A stretch of 64,000 nucleotides of DNA. Source: DATFVA01 sp963764235. GTDB taxonomy: Bacteria; Bacteroidota; Ignavibacteria; Ignavibacteriales; Ignavibacteriaceae. Positions within the stretch are counted from its first letter, which is position 1; each line of letters begins with the position of its first letter. The translations under genes and the position numbers were made by a program. Shown piece after piece: positions 16,252 to 25,697 of this stretch. The notes below the pieces were generated by a model, which searched no databases, was not told the origin of the DNA, and saw nothing but the letters and a program-made list of their open reading frames with translations. The DNA is taken from assembly GCA_963764235.1 (NCBI GenBank), contig CAVXRO010000003.1, positions 62,001 to 126,000 of the forward strand. Reading direction: 5' to 3'.

Positions 16252-17691
16252 ATGAGAAGCTTAAACGGTAGATTTTCAAAGCTTGTATTATTTATAATCA
16301 TAGCGGGCACTGCCGCGGTATTCCCGCAGAACGTGAATGATGCGGTGAGACTCGGTGTTCCGGGACTCGGCGCCAATGCCCGGGCACTGGGAATGGGCAA
16401 CAGCTACATTGGCTTGAGTGATGATGCTTCGGCTGCATATTTTAATCCCGCAGGTTTCGGACTGCTGAAGAGAATGGAAATTTCAGGTGGACTGCAGTAC
16501 ACCAATTTCGGCAATAAAACGGATTTCTTTAACGGAAACACTGATTATTCGAACAGCACTACCTCTCTCGACAGGCTCAATTTTGCTTTTCCCTTCCCTA
16601 CTATGCGCGGAAGTCTTGTATTCGGACTATCATATCATACCACTAAAGACTTTACCGGGGCAGTAAAATTTGACGGCTTCAACAGCGGCAGCAACTCGCT
16701 CATTCAGTCATTGCTCGCGGGACCTTATCCTTCAGATATTCCCTACCAGCTTTACCTTGCTGATTCAAGCAGCCAGACCCTGGTAAACGGGAAACTGAAT
16801 CAGAGCGGCTCGATCCTGAATTCCGGGGCAATAAAGAACTGGACATTCTCGGGTGCTGTGGAAGCATATAAAAATCTTTTTGTGGGATTAAACCTGAATA
16901 TCATTACTGGTAACTTCACCTCCAATAATAATTATTATGAGGATGATACCCGCGGGTTTTACGGAAGAGTTGATCCTACAGATCCGTACCACACTGATTT
17001 CCAGACCTTCAACCTTAACCGCGTGCTCGACTGGGATCTGTCCGGCTGGGATGCAAAGCTGGGAATTCTCTACCAGATGAGAGATTTAGCGCGTTTCGGT
17101 TTCACAGTTCAATTTCCGAAATCGTACGACATAAAAGAAAACTTTACCGTTAACGGGTACAGCGACTTTGCGAGCGAAAGAGTATCCCTCAACAGCTCTG
17201 ATTACAGCGACCAGGTTGAATACAATATAACCACTCCGTTTGAACTGGGCGCAGGGTTTTCGGTTAATCTGAAAGGACTTATCGTAAGTCTCCAGGGAAC
17301 GCTGCTCGATTATTCACAGATGAAATTTGAAGACATTAACGGTCTCGGCACCACCCTGGTTGAACAGGTGAACCAGGATATAAAGGATCAGCTTACAGCA
17401 GTGCTGAATTATAACCTCGGGTTTGAATACACTTTCCCTGTTATCGGGTTAAGGCTGCGGGCCGGGTACATTGCTCAGCCGTCACCTTACAGGGGCGATC
17501 CCTCTGAATATGATCATCAGTACATTACAGGCGGAATCGGTTTCCTGGCTGATGAAACAATAGGACTCGATCTCGGTGTTGCGCATGGGTGGTGGAAAGA
17601 TTATGGTGATAATTATGACACTAATGTATCCAGAACCTACCAGGATATATCAGTTAATAAAGTGATCCTAACAGCAACATACAGGTTCTAA
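16252..17691 (+). CDS. OmpP1/FadL-like outer-membrane transport protein
   Basis: The 479-residue protein has a signal peptide (LVLFIIIAGTAAVFPQ) followed by the conserved start of FadL/PorV-like barrels: LGVPGLGANARALGMGNSYI, then GLSDDASAAYFNPAGFGLL. The NPAG motif is diagnostic of the OMPP1/FadL/TodX family and its Bacteroidota relatives. Barrel strands continue to a C-terminal aromatic strand (VNKVILTATYRF). FadL members carry hydrophobic molecules across the outer membrane, while relatives such as PorV take part in type IX secretion; which applies here is open. The gene is last of three tightly spaced genes and is followed by a strong terminator at 17728. Confidence 0.82.
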   Translation: MRSLNGRFSKLVLFIIIAGTAAVFPQNVNDAVRLGVPGLGANARALGMGNSYIGLSDDASAAYFNPAGFGLLKRMEISGGLQYTNFGNKTDFFNGNTDYSNSTTSLDRLNFAFPFPTMRGSLVFGLSYHTTKDFTGAVKFDGFNSGSNSLIQSLLAGPYPSDIPYQLYLADSSSQTLVNGKLNQSGSILNSGAIKNWTFSGAVEAYKNLFVGLNLNIITGNFTSNNNYYEDDTRGFYGRVDPTDPYHTDFQTFNLNRVLDWDLSGWDAKLGILYQMRDLARFGFTVQFPKSYDIKENFTVNGYSDFASERVSLNSSDYSDQVEYNITTPFELGAGFSVNLKGLIVSLQGTLLDYSQMKFEDINGLGTTLVEQVNQDIKDQLTAVLNYNLGFEYTFPVIGLRLRAGYIAQPSPYRGDPSEYDHQYITGGIGFLADETIGLDLGVAHGWWKDYGDNYDTNVSRTYQDISVNKVILTATYRF

Positions 17692-17727
17692 GCCGCATTT
17701 AATATTTATAATTGATTGAAAATTCAG

Positions 17728-17758
17728 AGCATCTTATCTTTCGGTAAGATGCTTTTTT
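17728..17758 (+). terminator. Rho-independent terminator after the FadL-like gene
   Basis: AGCATCTTA at 17728-17736 pairs with TAAGATGCT at 17745-17753 around an 8-base loop, and a run of six T follows. It separates the lipoprotein/porin operon from rsgA, whose own start lies only about 20 bases later. Confidence 0.88.
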
Positions 17759-17776
17759 ATTTTATGAGGAATCGTT

Positions 17777-18736
17777 ATTAAAGGAATAGTTTTAAGAGCC
17801 GAAAGCAAAGATTATTATGTCTACTGCGAGGAGAGAGGTGAGGTAGTAAGGAGCAATCTCAGGGGGAAATTCAAAAAAGACTTCAACCTGAAAAAAGACA
17901 AGCTCTATTTAACCGATATTGTAGTGGTAGGCGATAAGGTTGAATTCGACCTTAACAGGGATGGCACAGGTTCCATTCATACAGTGGAAGAGAGAAAGAA
18001 TTATCTTTCGAGAAAGGCCCCCCGGATAAAAGGAGCCGGGTACCGCGGTGAAAGACTTGAACAGGTCCCGGCAGCCAATATTGATGACCTTTATGTGGTA
18101 AGCAGTGTTTCCGAACCAGATTTTAATAACAAGGTTGTCGACCGTTTCCTCGTTACCGGCGAGAGCTCGCACATCAAGGTAAACCTTATAATAAATAAAA
18201 CTGACCTTGATGATGAAAATATGATCTCCGAATGGGCTGAGTTATACCGGGCGATCGGCTATGATGTTTACCTGACAAGCGCGGAAACCGGCAAAGGCGT
18301 CAATGATCTCAAAACTTCCCTCAATGGAAAAATAAATCTTTTCTGGGGCCATTCGGGTGTCGGTAAATCCTCCCTGCTGAATAAAATGTATCCTGAGCTG
18401 GATCTCAGAACGGGAATTATAAGCTCATTTACGGATAAAGGAAAGCATACCACAGTCACCGCGGAAATGATCAAGGTTGAGCCCGGAACCTACATCATCG
18501 ATACGCCCGGTATTCGCGAAATTGAGCCCTATGGAATAAGGAAAGAAGACCTTGGACATTATTTTCCCGAATTCCTCCCCTATCTTAATGAATGTAAGTT
18601 TAATACCTGCACTCATCACCACGAACCCGGCTGTGCCGTTATGGAAGCCCTGGAGGAAGAAAAAATATCTCCTTTCAGGTACGACAGCTACCTCCGTATT
18701 CTCGATACAATCGAAGATGATATCAATTTCAGGTAA
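17777..18736 (+). CDS. rsgA: Ribosome small subunit-dependent GTPase A, apparently starting at ATT
   Basis: RsgA is a circularly permuted GTPase that checks 30S subunit maturation. The protein (319 residues from 17777) has an N-terminal OB fold (GIVLRAESKDYYVYCEERG), G4 INKTDLDD (about 139-146), G5 TSAETGKG, G1 GHSGVGKSS (about 191-199), G3 DTPGIRE, and the C-terminal zinc site formed by CKFNTCTHHHEPGC. OB-fold homology begins at Ile-Lys-Gly-Ile-Val, where other members have Met-Lys-Gly-Ile-Val. In frame there is a TGA at 17767-17769, and the only plausible start is ATT at 17777, placed 7 bases after GAGGA. A GTG at 17924 would remove the OB fold. So either ATT is used (rare, as in infC) or the ATG was miscalled. 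Confidence 0.85.
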   Translation: MKGIVLRAESKDYYVYCEERGEVVRSNLRGKFKKDFNLKKDKLYLTDIVVVGDKVEFDLNRDGTGSIHTVEERKNYLSRKAPRIKGAGYRGERLEQVPAANIDDLYVVSSVSEPDFNNKVVDRFLVTGESSHIKVNLIINKTDLDDENMISEWAELYRAIGYDVYLTSAETGKGVNDLKTSLNGKINLFWGHSGVGKSSLLNKMYPELDLRTGIISSFTDKGKHTTVTAEMIKVEPGTYIIDTPGIREIEPYGIRKEDLGHYFPEFLPYLNECKFNTCTHHHEPGCAVMEALEEEKISPFRYDSYLRILDTIEDDINFR

Positions 18737-18814
18737 TCCAAAACACAAAATTTTAATTGAATTTTTAATCTTTTTGTCACAAATTTACAGTGTTTCAATA
18801 AGCAATGTTTATTA

Positions 18815-20221
18815 ATGAAAGATCACACATTTACCTCAGCAGCATCCTCTTTTGCTGAATTCCTCCAAAAAAATGAAAAATTAATAAAGTCTAACCATGG
18901 ACAATTCCTTATCAGCTATATTTTTCCCGCTGAAGAATACGAGATATTTGGAAGGATAAATAATCTTCGGAAAAGGCAGGAAATCCTCTTTTACTCTGAG
19001 AAGCCCTCTGAGGATAAATTTTTCCTCGGGGTTAATTCAATATTAACCCTGACCGAAAAAGGTGAGAAACGATTTTCATCCCTTGAAAAGAAGGTTAAAG
19101 AAACAGGAGAGAACTTTATATCCAACCGGAGGGATTACGAGCTTTCCGTTCCGCTCTTTATGGGGGGAATGAAATTTACAGTAGAGCACCCGGATGAGTA
19201 CTGGAAAGATTTTGAGGACTCAACCTGGTTTATACCGGAGCTGATATATATTAAAGATAACAGCGGATATTATTTCATTTTCAACTGCTTCACGTCATCG
19301 AAGATAAGAATGGAAATACTGACCACGAAGCTGGAAAGTGTTCTGAAGGTATTCTTTTCTGATCCGTCAATAGAGGAGAAAAAAGAATTAAGGATCCTCA
19401 AGAGAACAGGCGATGAACCCAAGGATAAGAAAAAATGGAAGACCCAGGTTAACCAGGTACTGGAAAAAATAAGTGACGGAGGACTTGAAAAGGTAGTTTT
19501 ATCGCGGAAGGTTGAACTCACTTTTACCTCCGGTATTTCAGCAGAGTCGGTGCTTAAGAGTCTTGTCTATAACTATCCCGAATGCACGCTTTTCCTTTTC
19601 CATATAGGAAAATCTTCTTTTGTCGGTGCCTCACCCGAAACGCTTGCACGCAGCAACGGCTCAGAAATGATGCTTGAAGTCCTTGCGGGATCGGCAGACC
19701 GCGGGAAAGACAATGGAGAGGACCAAGATATTGAGAAGGGTATCCTTAAAAATGAAAAGAACCTGGCTGAGCACAGGATAGTGGTAGATTACATTAAAGA
19801 AAATCTGCAGAAGCTCGTCGAAGAAATGGAAGTCAGCGAACCGAGCATTAAAAAGCTGCAGAACATTCAGCACCTCAAAACAGAAATTAAGCTTAACCTG
19901 AATGAGCATATTTCTTTCATAAATATTATAGGGAAAATTCACCCGACTCCGGCCGTCTGCGGATCGCCCCAGGATGCGGCCTTAAACTTTATCAAAAAAA
20001 CCGAACCTCATCAGCGCGGATTATACGCGGGCTTAATTGGCTGGCTTAATCTGCACAACGAAGGAGAATTTGTACTTGCAATCCGTTCCGCTCTTGCTTC
20101 CGGCAATAAGCTGATAGCCTATGCCGGCTGCGGAATAGTAAACGGAAGCATTCCTGATGAGGAATACAAAGAAACCGAGTTAAAACTGAAACCATTTCTT
20201 GCTATCTTCAATGAAAATTAA
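18815..20221 (+). CDS. menF: Isochorismate synthase (menaquinone pathway)
   Basis: MenF converts chorismate to isochorismate, the entry to menaquinone synthesis. The 468-residue protein has a divergent N-terminal half and a conserved chorismate-binding C-terminal half: KVVLSRKVELTF, FHIGKSSFVGASPETL, LEVLAGSADRG, IHPTPAVCGSPQ and LAIRSALASGNKLIAYAGCG, then GIVNGSIPDEEYKETELKLK. The PTPAVCG and AGCGIV elements with the Glu-rich end are typical of isochorismate synthases of the MenF/EntC/DhbC type. It leads the men operon and its stop overlaps menD by 11 bases. A salicylate or enterobactin role is unlikely given the neighbours. Confidence 0.93.
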   Translation: MKDHTFTSAASSFAEFLQKNEKLIKSNHGQFLISYIFPAEEYEIFGRINNLRKRQEILFYSEKPSEDKFFLGVNSILTLTEKGEKRFSSLEKKVKETGENFISNRRDYELSVPLFMGGMKFTVEHPDEYWKDFEDSTWFIPELIYIKDNSGYYFIFNCFTSSKIRMEILTTKLESVLKVFFSDPSIEEKKELRILKRTGDEPKDKKKWKTQVNQVLEKISDGGLEKVVLSRKVELTFTSGISAESVLKSLVYNYPECTLFLFHIGKSSFVGASPETLARSNGSEMMLEVLAGSADRGKDNGEDQDIEKGILKNEKNLAEHRIVVDYIKENLQKLVEEMEVSEPSIKKLQNIQHLKTEIKLNLNEHISFINIIGKIHPTPAVCGSPQDAALNFIKKTEPHQRGLYAGLIGWLNLHNEGEFVLAIRSALASGNKLIAYAGCGIVNGSIPDEEYKETELKLKPFLAIFNEN

Positions 20222-21956
20222 CCGGAACGTTTTCTGGGCTGACAACTTCTTCAGCAGACTCGCTGATCTTGGTGTTAGAAACGTATGTCTTTCCCCGGGT
20301 TCAAGAAGCACTGCTTTAACCCTGGCTGCCTCATCGGTTAAAAAACTGAAATGTTTTGTTCATATTGATGAACGAAGCAGCGGATTTTTTGCACTGGGAC
20401 TCGCAGAGGCGTCCGGAAAGCCTGTTGTCATAATAACCACCTCGGGAACAGCTGCAGCCGAGCTCTACCCCGCGGTAATAGAAGCATACCAGCAGAGAAT
20501 TCCATTAATAGTGTGTACAGCCGACCGGCCTCCTGAGCTGATAGGACGGGGAGCAAACCAGACAATTAACCAGCATAACCTCTACAGTAATCATATAAGA
20601 TATTTTAAGGATGCGGGACTTCCGGGACCTTCGGCTTCATCTATCAGGAGAATAAGGAGATACGCGGGTGAGGCTTTCATTCATAGTGGTGGAGGTCCTG
20701 TTCATATCAATTTTCCTTTCCGCAAACCATTCGAACCGGATTCATATACAGATGAAATAAGTGATAGAACACTGGGTATGATTGAAGTTCACAAAAAACG
20801 TGAGATCGTTTTCCTGAAAAAAGATGCAAAACCCGGCAGGAATATTTATAAAGAAATTCTTAGTGCTGTAAATGGATCTCAGCACGGCCTGATACTGGCA
20901 GGACCAATGCAATATGACAGCAACACAAAGAAGCAGCTGCTGAGTCTCGCTGAAAAGCTGAATTATCCTGTAATAGCGGATGCCTGCTCCCAGCTAAGGT
21001 TTGGGAATAACTCGAAGAACATAATGATCAGTTATGAAGCTTTCCTGAGGAATGAGAAATTTGTAACTGATTACTATCCTGATGTCATTCTTCATTTCGG
21101 AAGAACACCTTCATCAAAAGCAGTGGAAAGCTGGATAGGAAAGATCCCGGCAAAGCGGTACACAATAAATGAGCATGGCGATATCTTTGATCCATGGAAT
21201 AATGCCTCGGGTGTCTGTAAATCCTCCCCTTCGCTTTTCTGCAGTATGCTTCTTAACGACACGGTGAAGGAGAGCAGCACAGAATGGCTTGAAGGTTTTA
21301 TACAAGCGGATGTTTCAGCGGGGAAGGTGAAGGCTGAACTTACAGGGAAATCCTCATTCACAAATGAGTGTAAAATTATTCCCGAAGTTATAAATAACCT
21401 GCCGGATAATTCGCACCTGATGATTTCCAATAGCATGCCTGTAAGGGATCTCGATTACTTTTCACCACAGACTGAAAAAAGGATAATCGTCCACTCCAAT
21501 CGCGGAGCCAGTGGTATAGATGGGATACTGTCAACTTCTCTCGGTATTCAGAAAGCGTTGAATAAACCGGCCGTACTTGTAACAGGAGATCAGGCATTTT
21601 ATTATGATCTCACTTCCCTTTTAACAGCGAAGAAATACAAAATTCCCCTGGTTGTAATACTCATTAACAACAACGGCGGAGCCATATTCGGAATGCTCCC
21701 GGTATCATCCTATGGAAAAAGATTCAAAGATTACTTTATTAATCCCCACAACCTCAACTTCGGCGCAATAGTTAAAAGCTTTAATGCGGAACACAGACTT
21801 ATCAGGGACCGCGAAGACCTGAAGAAATCGATGTCGGCCGCATTTAAAGAAAAAAAACTCACCGTGCTTGAAATAAAAACAGATATGAAGTCATCCATCA
21901 GGATGAGAAAAGAATATTTCAAAAAGGCAGGAAGTCTCCCGGAAGGCTTTGAATGA
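20211..21956 (+). CDS. menD: SEPHCHC synthase (MenD)
   Basis: MenD is a thiamine-diphosphate enzyme joining 2-oxoglutarate to isochorismate. The 581-residue protein shows the pyrimidine-domain motif NVCLSPGSRSTALTLAAS near the start, TTSGTAAAELYPAVIEAYQQ and IPLIVCTADRPPEL, and the diphosphate-binding motif VTGDQAFYYDLTSL...LINNNGGAIFGMLP near residues 460-500. Length is close to the usual 550-580. I chose ATG 20211 because SPGSRST lies at the expected distance; a TTG at 20199 is possible. It overlaps menF by 11 bases and menH by 4, indicating coupled translation. Confidence 0.95.
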   Translation: MKINRNVFWADNFFSRLADLGVRNVCLSPGSRSTALTLAASSVKKLKCFVHIDERSSGFFALGLAEASGKPVVIITTSGTAAAELYPAVIEAYQQRIPLIVCTADRPPELIGRGANQTINQHNLYSNHIRYFKDAGLPGPSASSIRRIRRYAGEAFIHSGGGPVHINFPFRKPFEPDSYTDEISDRTLGMIEVHKKREIVFLKKDAKPGRNIYKEILSAVNGSQHGLILAGPMQYDSNTKKQLLSLAEKLNYPVIADACSQLRFGNNSKNIMISYEAFLRNEKFVTDYYPDVILHFGRTPSSKAVESWIGKIPAKRYTINEHGDIFDPWNNASGVCKSSPSLFCSMLLNDTVKESSTEWLEGFIQADVSAGKVKAELTGKSSFTNECKIIPEVINNLPDNSHLMISNSMPVRDLDYFSPQTEKRIIVHSNRGASGIDGILSTSLGIQKALNKPAVLVTGDQAFYYDLTSLLTAKKYKIPLVVILINNNGGAIFGMLPVSSYGKRFKDYFINPHNLNFGAIVKSFNAEHRLIRDREDLKKSMSAAFKEKKLTVLEIKTDMKSSIRMRKEYFKKAGSLPEGFE

Positions 21957-22783
21957 GAGTAAAGTATTCCAATGTTTTTCTGAATGTTAATCAGCCACAG
22001 AAAATTATTAAAACAGCGGATAACATTTTTTTCCTTCACGGATTTACAGGCAGCTCAGATGACTGGGCAGGCGTTCTTCCGGAAATAGACAACAGGTTTA
22101 ATAAATACACAATCGACCTCCTCGGGCATGGTAAAAGCGATTTTCCGAATGACCCTTCGTTGTATTCCTGGGAGCTTCAGGTTGAGCAGCTGAACAAGAT
22201 CATCACAGGCTTCACTGAAGAAAAAGTAATCCTGTCCGGTTATTCAATGGGAGGCCGGCTTGCATTATGCTACGCTCATACATATCCTGAACGCGTGCTG
22301 GGACTAATACTTGAAAGTTCATCCCCCGGCATAAGCGATAAAAGACAGAGAGAAAAAAGAATCCGCGATGATGAACAGCTTGCCCGCTTTATTTTCTCTT
22401 ACCCACAAGATGAATTCATCGACCTCTGGGCTAATAAAGAAATTTTTACCACCCAGCTGCGTTTTTCTGAAGAAAAGAGAAACGAAATAAAGAAGAGCAA
22501 AATGAGAAACAATCCGATAGGATTATCAAACTCCCTGCGCGGTTTCAGCACCGGCAAGATGCCGAACCTTTATTCGCAACTGAAAAAAATGAACACAAAA
22601 GTACTGCTGATTTCCGGGGAACTCGACACCAAATTCACCACATTAAATAAAAGCATTGTTAAAATGTTTCCTGCCGCGAAACATGTTATAATCAAAAACG
22701 CAGGGCATACTGTTCATCTTGAAGAGCCCGCAAAGTTTGTTTCGGCAGTAAACGATTTCCTCAAATCCTTTATTAAGATTTAG
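21953..22783 (+). CDS. menH: SHCHC synthase (MenH), alpha/beta hydrolase
   Basis: MenH removes pyruvate from SEPHCHC. The 276-residue alpha/beta-hydrolase has the oxyanion region FFLHGFTGSSDDWAGVLPEI, DLLGHGKSDFP, the nucleophile elbow LSGYSMGGRLALCYAHTYPE, the acid in GELDTKF, and the base in NAGHTVHLEEP. The SDDW and RLAL contexts suit MenH better than esterases. It overlaps the menD stop by 4 bases (ATGA). A 145-base gap containing a heptameric array separates it from menB, but orientation and pathway link them. Confidence 0.9.
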   Translation: MRVKYSNVFLNVNQPQKIIKTADNIFFLHGFTGSSDDWAGVLPEIDNRFNKYTIDLLGHGKSDFPNDPSLYSWELQVEQLNKIITGFTEEKVILSGYSMGGRLALCYAHTYPERVLGLILESSSPGISDKRQREKRIRDDEQLARFIFSYPQDEFIDLWANKEIFTTQLRFSEEKRNEIKKSKMRNNPIGLSNSLRGFSTGKMPNLYSQLKKMNTKVLLISGELDTKFTTLNKSIVKMFPAAKHVIIKNAGHTVHLEEPAKFVSAVNDFLKSFIKI

Positions 22784-22820
22784 TCTTAAATCTGCAATCT
22801 TAAATCTTAAATCTTCAGTC
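22782..22820. repeat. Heptameric array between menH and menB
   Basis: Directly at the menH stop the sequence parses as TCTTAAA, TCTGCAA, TCTTAAA, TCTTAAA, TCTTCAG: 7-base words with drift. These are reverse-strand versions of the GATTTAA/GATTGCA words seen elsewhere. The rest of the gap up to 22922 shows no other structure. Confidence 0.6.
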
Positions 22821-22928
22821 CCTTGTGTTCGGCCGCCTTTCGGATAAAAATTCCTCTTGCTATATTTATTCTAACTTTCACAACTTTTCAATATTTTTAA
22901 CAGATACTTCTAAAAATTCGAGGTGAAG

Positions 22929-23762
22929 ATGTCTTTTAACTGGAAAAAAGCTAAGGAATACCAGGATATTATTTATGAGAAAATGGATGGAATTGTTAAA
23001 GTAACTATAAATCGTCCCAAAGTGCGAAATGCCTTTCGCCCTGAAACAGTTATCGAAATGTATGATGCTTTTGCAGACGCAAGAGAGGACCAGGAGATCG
23101 GTGTAGTACTTTTAACAGGTTACGGTCCCGCCAAAGACGGTAAATACGCTTTCTGTTCTGGGGGCGATCAGAGGATACGCGGCGATCAGGGCTACGTTGG
23201 TAAGGACGGGGTTCCGAGACTTAATGTACTTGATCTGCAGAAGCTGATCAGAAGTATGCCCAAGCCGGTAATCGCGCTAGTGGCCGGTTTTGCGATAGGA
23301 GGAGGACATGTACTCCACGTTGTGTGCGATCTTACAATAGCGGCGGATAACGCGATATTCGGACAAACAGGACCAAAGGTTGGAAGTTTCGACGGAGGAT
23401 TCGGGTCGAGCTATCTTGCAAGGATAGTGGGACAGAAAAAAGCACGCGAAATATGGTACCTGTGCGATCAGTATAATGCGGATGAAGCTTTCCAGATGGG
23501 GCTAGTAAATAAAGTTGTGCCTGTTGAAGAATTAGAAAATACCGGCGTTGAATGGGCAAAGAAGATATTAGAAAAAAGTCCCCTCGCTATCCGCCTCCTG
23601 AAATCAGCCTTTAACGCGGAACTTGACGGACAGGCAGGCATCCAGGAACTTGCAGGCAATGCAACTTTGTTATACTATATGAGCGAGGAAGCCCAGGAAG
23701 GCAAAAAAGCTTATCTTGAGAAGAGAAAACCCGAATTTAATAAATTCCCAAAACTGCCGTAA
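22929..23762 (+). CDS. menB: 1,4-dihydroxy-2-naphthoyl-CoA synthase
   Basis: MenB is a crotonase-fold enzyme that closes the second ring of the naphthoquinone. The 277-residue protein carries ITVNRP-type VTINRPKVRNAFRPETV, YAFCSGGDQRIRGDQGYV, AIGGGHVLHVVCDLTIAADN, the highly conserved QTGPKVGSFDGGFGSSYLAR, and VEWAKKILEKSPLAIRLLKS. The GSFDGG stretch and the GGDQ motif distinguish MenB from other enoyl-CoA hydratases. I use the ATG at 22929, preceded by GAGG; a GTG two codons upstream overlaps that site. It is followed 12 bases later by menA. Confidence 0.95.
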   Translation: MSFNWKKAKEYQDIIYEKMDGIVKVTINRPKVRNAFRPETVIEMYDAFADAREDQEIGVVLLTGYGPAKDGKYAFCSGGDQRIRGDQGYVGKDGVPRLNVLDLQKLIRSMPKPVIALVAGFAIGGGHVLHVVCDLTIAADNAIFGQTGPKVGSFDGGFGSSYLARIVGQKKAREIWYLCDQYNADEAFQMGLVNKVVPVEELENTGVEWAKKILEKSPLAIRLLKSAFNAELDGQAGIQELAGNATLLYYMSEEAQEGKKAYLEKRKPEFNKFPKLP

Positions 23763-23773
23763 AAGAAAGACGA

Positions 23774-24670
23774 ATGGAAAAACAGACAGAAACAAATAGA
23801 AAGATTGAAAGCTGGATAATAGCGAGCCGGCCTAAGACTCTCTTCGCGGCAATAGTACCCGTTTTTGTGGGGTCGGGAGTCGCGATCAGCGAGGGTATAT
23901 TCGTTCCGTTCTATTCTCTTGTCGCTCTTCTCTGCTCTATACTTATACAGATCGGCACCAATTATACCAACGATCTTTATGATTACACCAGAGGAGCGGA
24001 TAACGAGAAGCGCAAAGGTCCAAGAAGAGTGCTTGCGAGCGGACTCATAACCGTAGGTGAAATGAAGCTGGCAATCGTCTTAACGTTTCTCGTCTCATTT
24101 CTCCTTGGATTATATCTCGTCTACGTCGGCGGATGGGTCATCCTTGCTGTTGGTGTGTTCTCAATAATTGCGGGCCTTGCCTATACTGCGGGTCCTTTCC
24201 CTCTTGCATACAACGGACTGGGCGACATTTTCGTGTTCGGTTTCTTCGGCGTCATCGGGACAATATTTACATACTACCTCCATTCACAGCATGTAAATTT
24301 TGTGTCGCTCCTCGCATCGGTGCCGGTAGGCTCGCTTGTAACGAATATACTCGTAGTGAATAATTACCGAGATATAGAAGAAGACCGTGCGGCAAACAAA
24401 AATACACTTGCAGTTAAGATGGGAAGGACATTCACCCGCTACCAGTTTATTTTCCTTATCGTGATTTCATTCCTTACTCCCCTCGCACTATTTTTATTCT
24501 TCGATTATACTTTATGGATATTCCTTCCTTACGTAACATTACCTTTCGCGGCAAAAGCCGTAAAGATGATCACCACACTGGAAGGAACAGACTTGAATAA
24601 GACACTTGAACTGACCGCCCAGCTGTCGGCTTTGTTCGGTATTCTCTTCTCTGCAGGACTTGCGCTGTGA
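23774..24670 (+). CDS. menA: 1,4-dihydroxy-2-naphthoate polyprenyltransferase
   Basis: MenA, an integral-membrane UbiA-family enzyme, attaches the polyprenyl tail to DHNA. The 298-residue protein has the first Asp-rich site NDLYDYTRGADNEKRKGPRR (about 73-92), the second site NNYRDIEEDRAANKNTLAVK (about 195-214), and about eight or nine membrane spans such as FLVSFLLGLYLVYVGG. The RPKTLFAAIVPVFVGSGVAI start is typical of MenA rather than UbiA. It overlaps menC by 4 bases (24667-24670). Confidence 0.94.
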   Translation: MEKQTETNRKIESWIIASRPKTLFAAIVPVFVGSGVAISEGIFVPFYSLVALLCSILIQIGTNYTNDLYDYTRGADNEKRKGPRRVLASGLITVGEMKLAIVLTFLVSFLLGLYLVYVGGWVILAVGVFSIIAGLAYTAGPFPLAYNGLGDIFVFGFFGVIGTIFTYYLHSQHVNFVSLLASVPVGSLVTNILVVNNYRDIEEDRAANKNTLAVKMGRTFTRYQFIFLIVISFLTPLALFLFFDYTLWIFLPYVTLPFAAKAVKMITTLEGTDLNKTLELTAQLSALFGILFSAGLAL

Positions 24671-25695
24671 CAAACCTCGATCTTACATATTCTCCTTACC
24701 ACCTTCGGCTTTCGATGCCCTTTATTACCTCTAAAGGAGAGATTAAGGAGAGGAAGGGATTTGTTATTTCATTAAAAAATCTTTCTCAGGCGCAGGGAAT
24801 CGGAGAAGCTGCCCCCCTTCCGGAATTCGGTTCTGAAAGTTTTGGGGATGACGAGAAAGCGCTCAAAGATATCCGCCTTAATCTTAAGCTCGATCTGAAT
24901 AACCTGGTCCCTTCTATTGAACAGAATCTAGCTGAATTTGATCACCTTCCCGCGTTGAGAAGCGGACTCGAGCAGGCACTGCTTAACCTCATATGCGTTG
25001 AACGGAATACAACCCTAAGCGAACTCTTTCATAAGCCTGTTTCAAGGAACATAAGCGTGAACGGGGTTATTGGCATGCTGCCAAAAGAGAAGGCGCTGAA
25101 CAGGGTGAAGGAATTGAGGTCGAAGGGATTCAGAACGCTTAAGATAAAAGCAGGAAGGGAAAAGTTTGAAGACGACCTTGAGATAATCGGGGCGATAAGA
25201 AACGAAGCGGGAAGAAATGCCAGTCTTCGTATTGATTTAAACGGGAAATGGTCGCCTGATGAAGCTGTGGTTAATCTTAAACAGCTTGAGCAATTCGATA
25301 TAGAATATGCCGAACAGCCTGTGAAAGATATCAATGACTTTCCTGCTGTAAAAGCAGGGACGACTATCCCCCTCGCCGCGGATGAATCTGTAAGAAGCTA
25401 CAGTGACGCGATTAATATAATCGGACAGAAGCTGGCTTCTGTGCTTATACTGAAACCTATGATGCTTGGGGGACTTACTCACACCTTCAGGATCATCGAT
25501 GAAGCCGAGAAAAAAGGTGTTAAGATCGTTATTACATCCTCTTTTGAATCCTCTATCGGAAGATCTGCCGCGGTATTCGCGGCCGCTGTTCTGAAAGAGC
25601 AAACTGCGCATGGACTTGCAGTTCACGACTACTTTAAAGATACAATCGTCGACGATCCCTTCCCTGTAGAAAATGGTTTAATAAAGATCGGTTAG
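24667..25695 (+). CDS. menC: o-Succinylbenzoate synthase
   Basis: MenC is an enolase-superfamily dehydratase that aromatises SHCHC to o-succinylbenzoate. The 342-residue protein shows the expected catalytic pieces: KIKAGRE with the first Lys (about 159), the metal ligands in LRIDLNGKW, EYAEQPV and AADESVRS, and the second Lys in LILKPMMLGG. Length fits the family (320-375). It begins at GTG 24667, overlapping menA. The next reading frame, menE, begins 2 bases after its stop. Dipeptide epimerase is a related alternative but the operon makes MenC near certain. Confidence 0.93.
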   Translation: MTNLDLTYSPYHLRLSMPFITSKGEIKERKGFVISLKNLSQAQGIGEAAPLPEFGSESFGDDEKALKDIRLNLKLDLNNLVPSIEQNLAEFDHLPALRSGLEQALLNLICVERNTTLSELFHKPVSRNISVNGVIGMLPKEKALNRVKELRSKGFRTLKIKAGREKFEDDLEIIGAIRNEAGRNASLRIDLNGKWSPDEAVVNLKQLEQFDIEYAEQPVKDINDFPAVKAGTTIPLAADESVRSYSDAINIIGQKLASVLILKPMMLGGLTHTFRIIDEAEKKGVKIVITSSFESSIGRSAAVFAAAVLKEQTAHGLAVHDYFKDTIVDDPFPVENGLIKIG

Positions 25696-25697
25696 GA

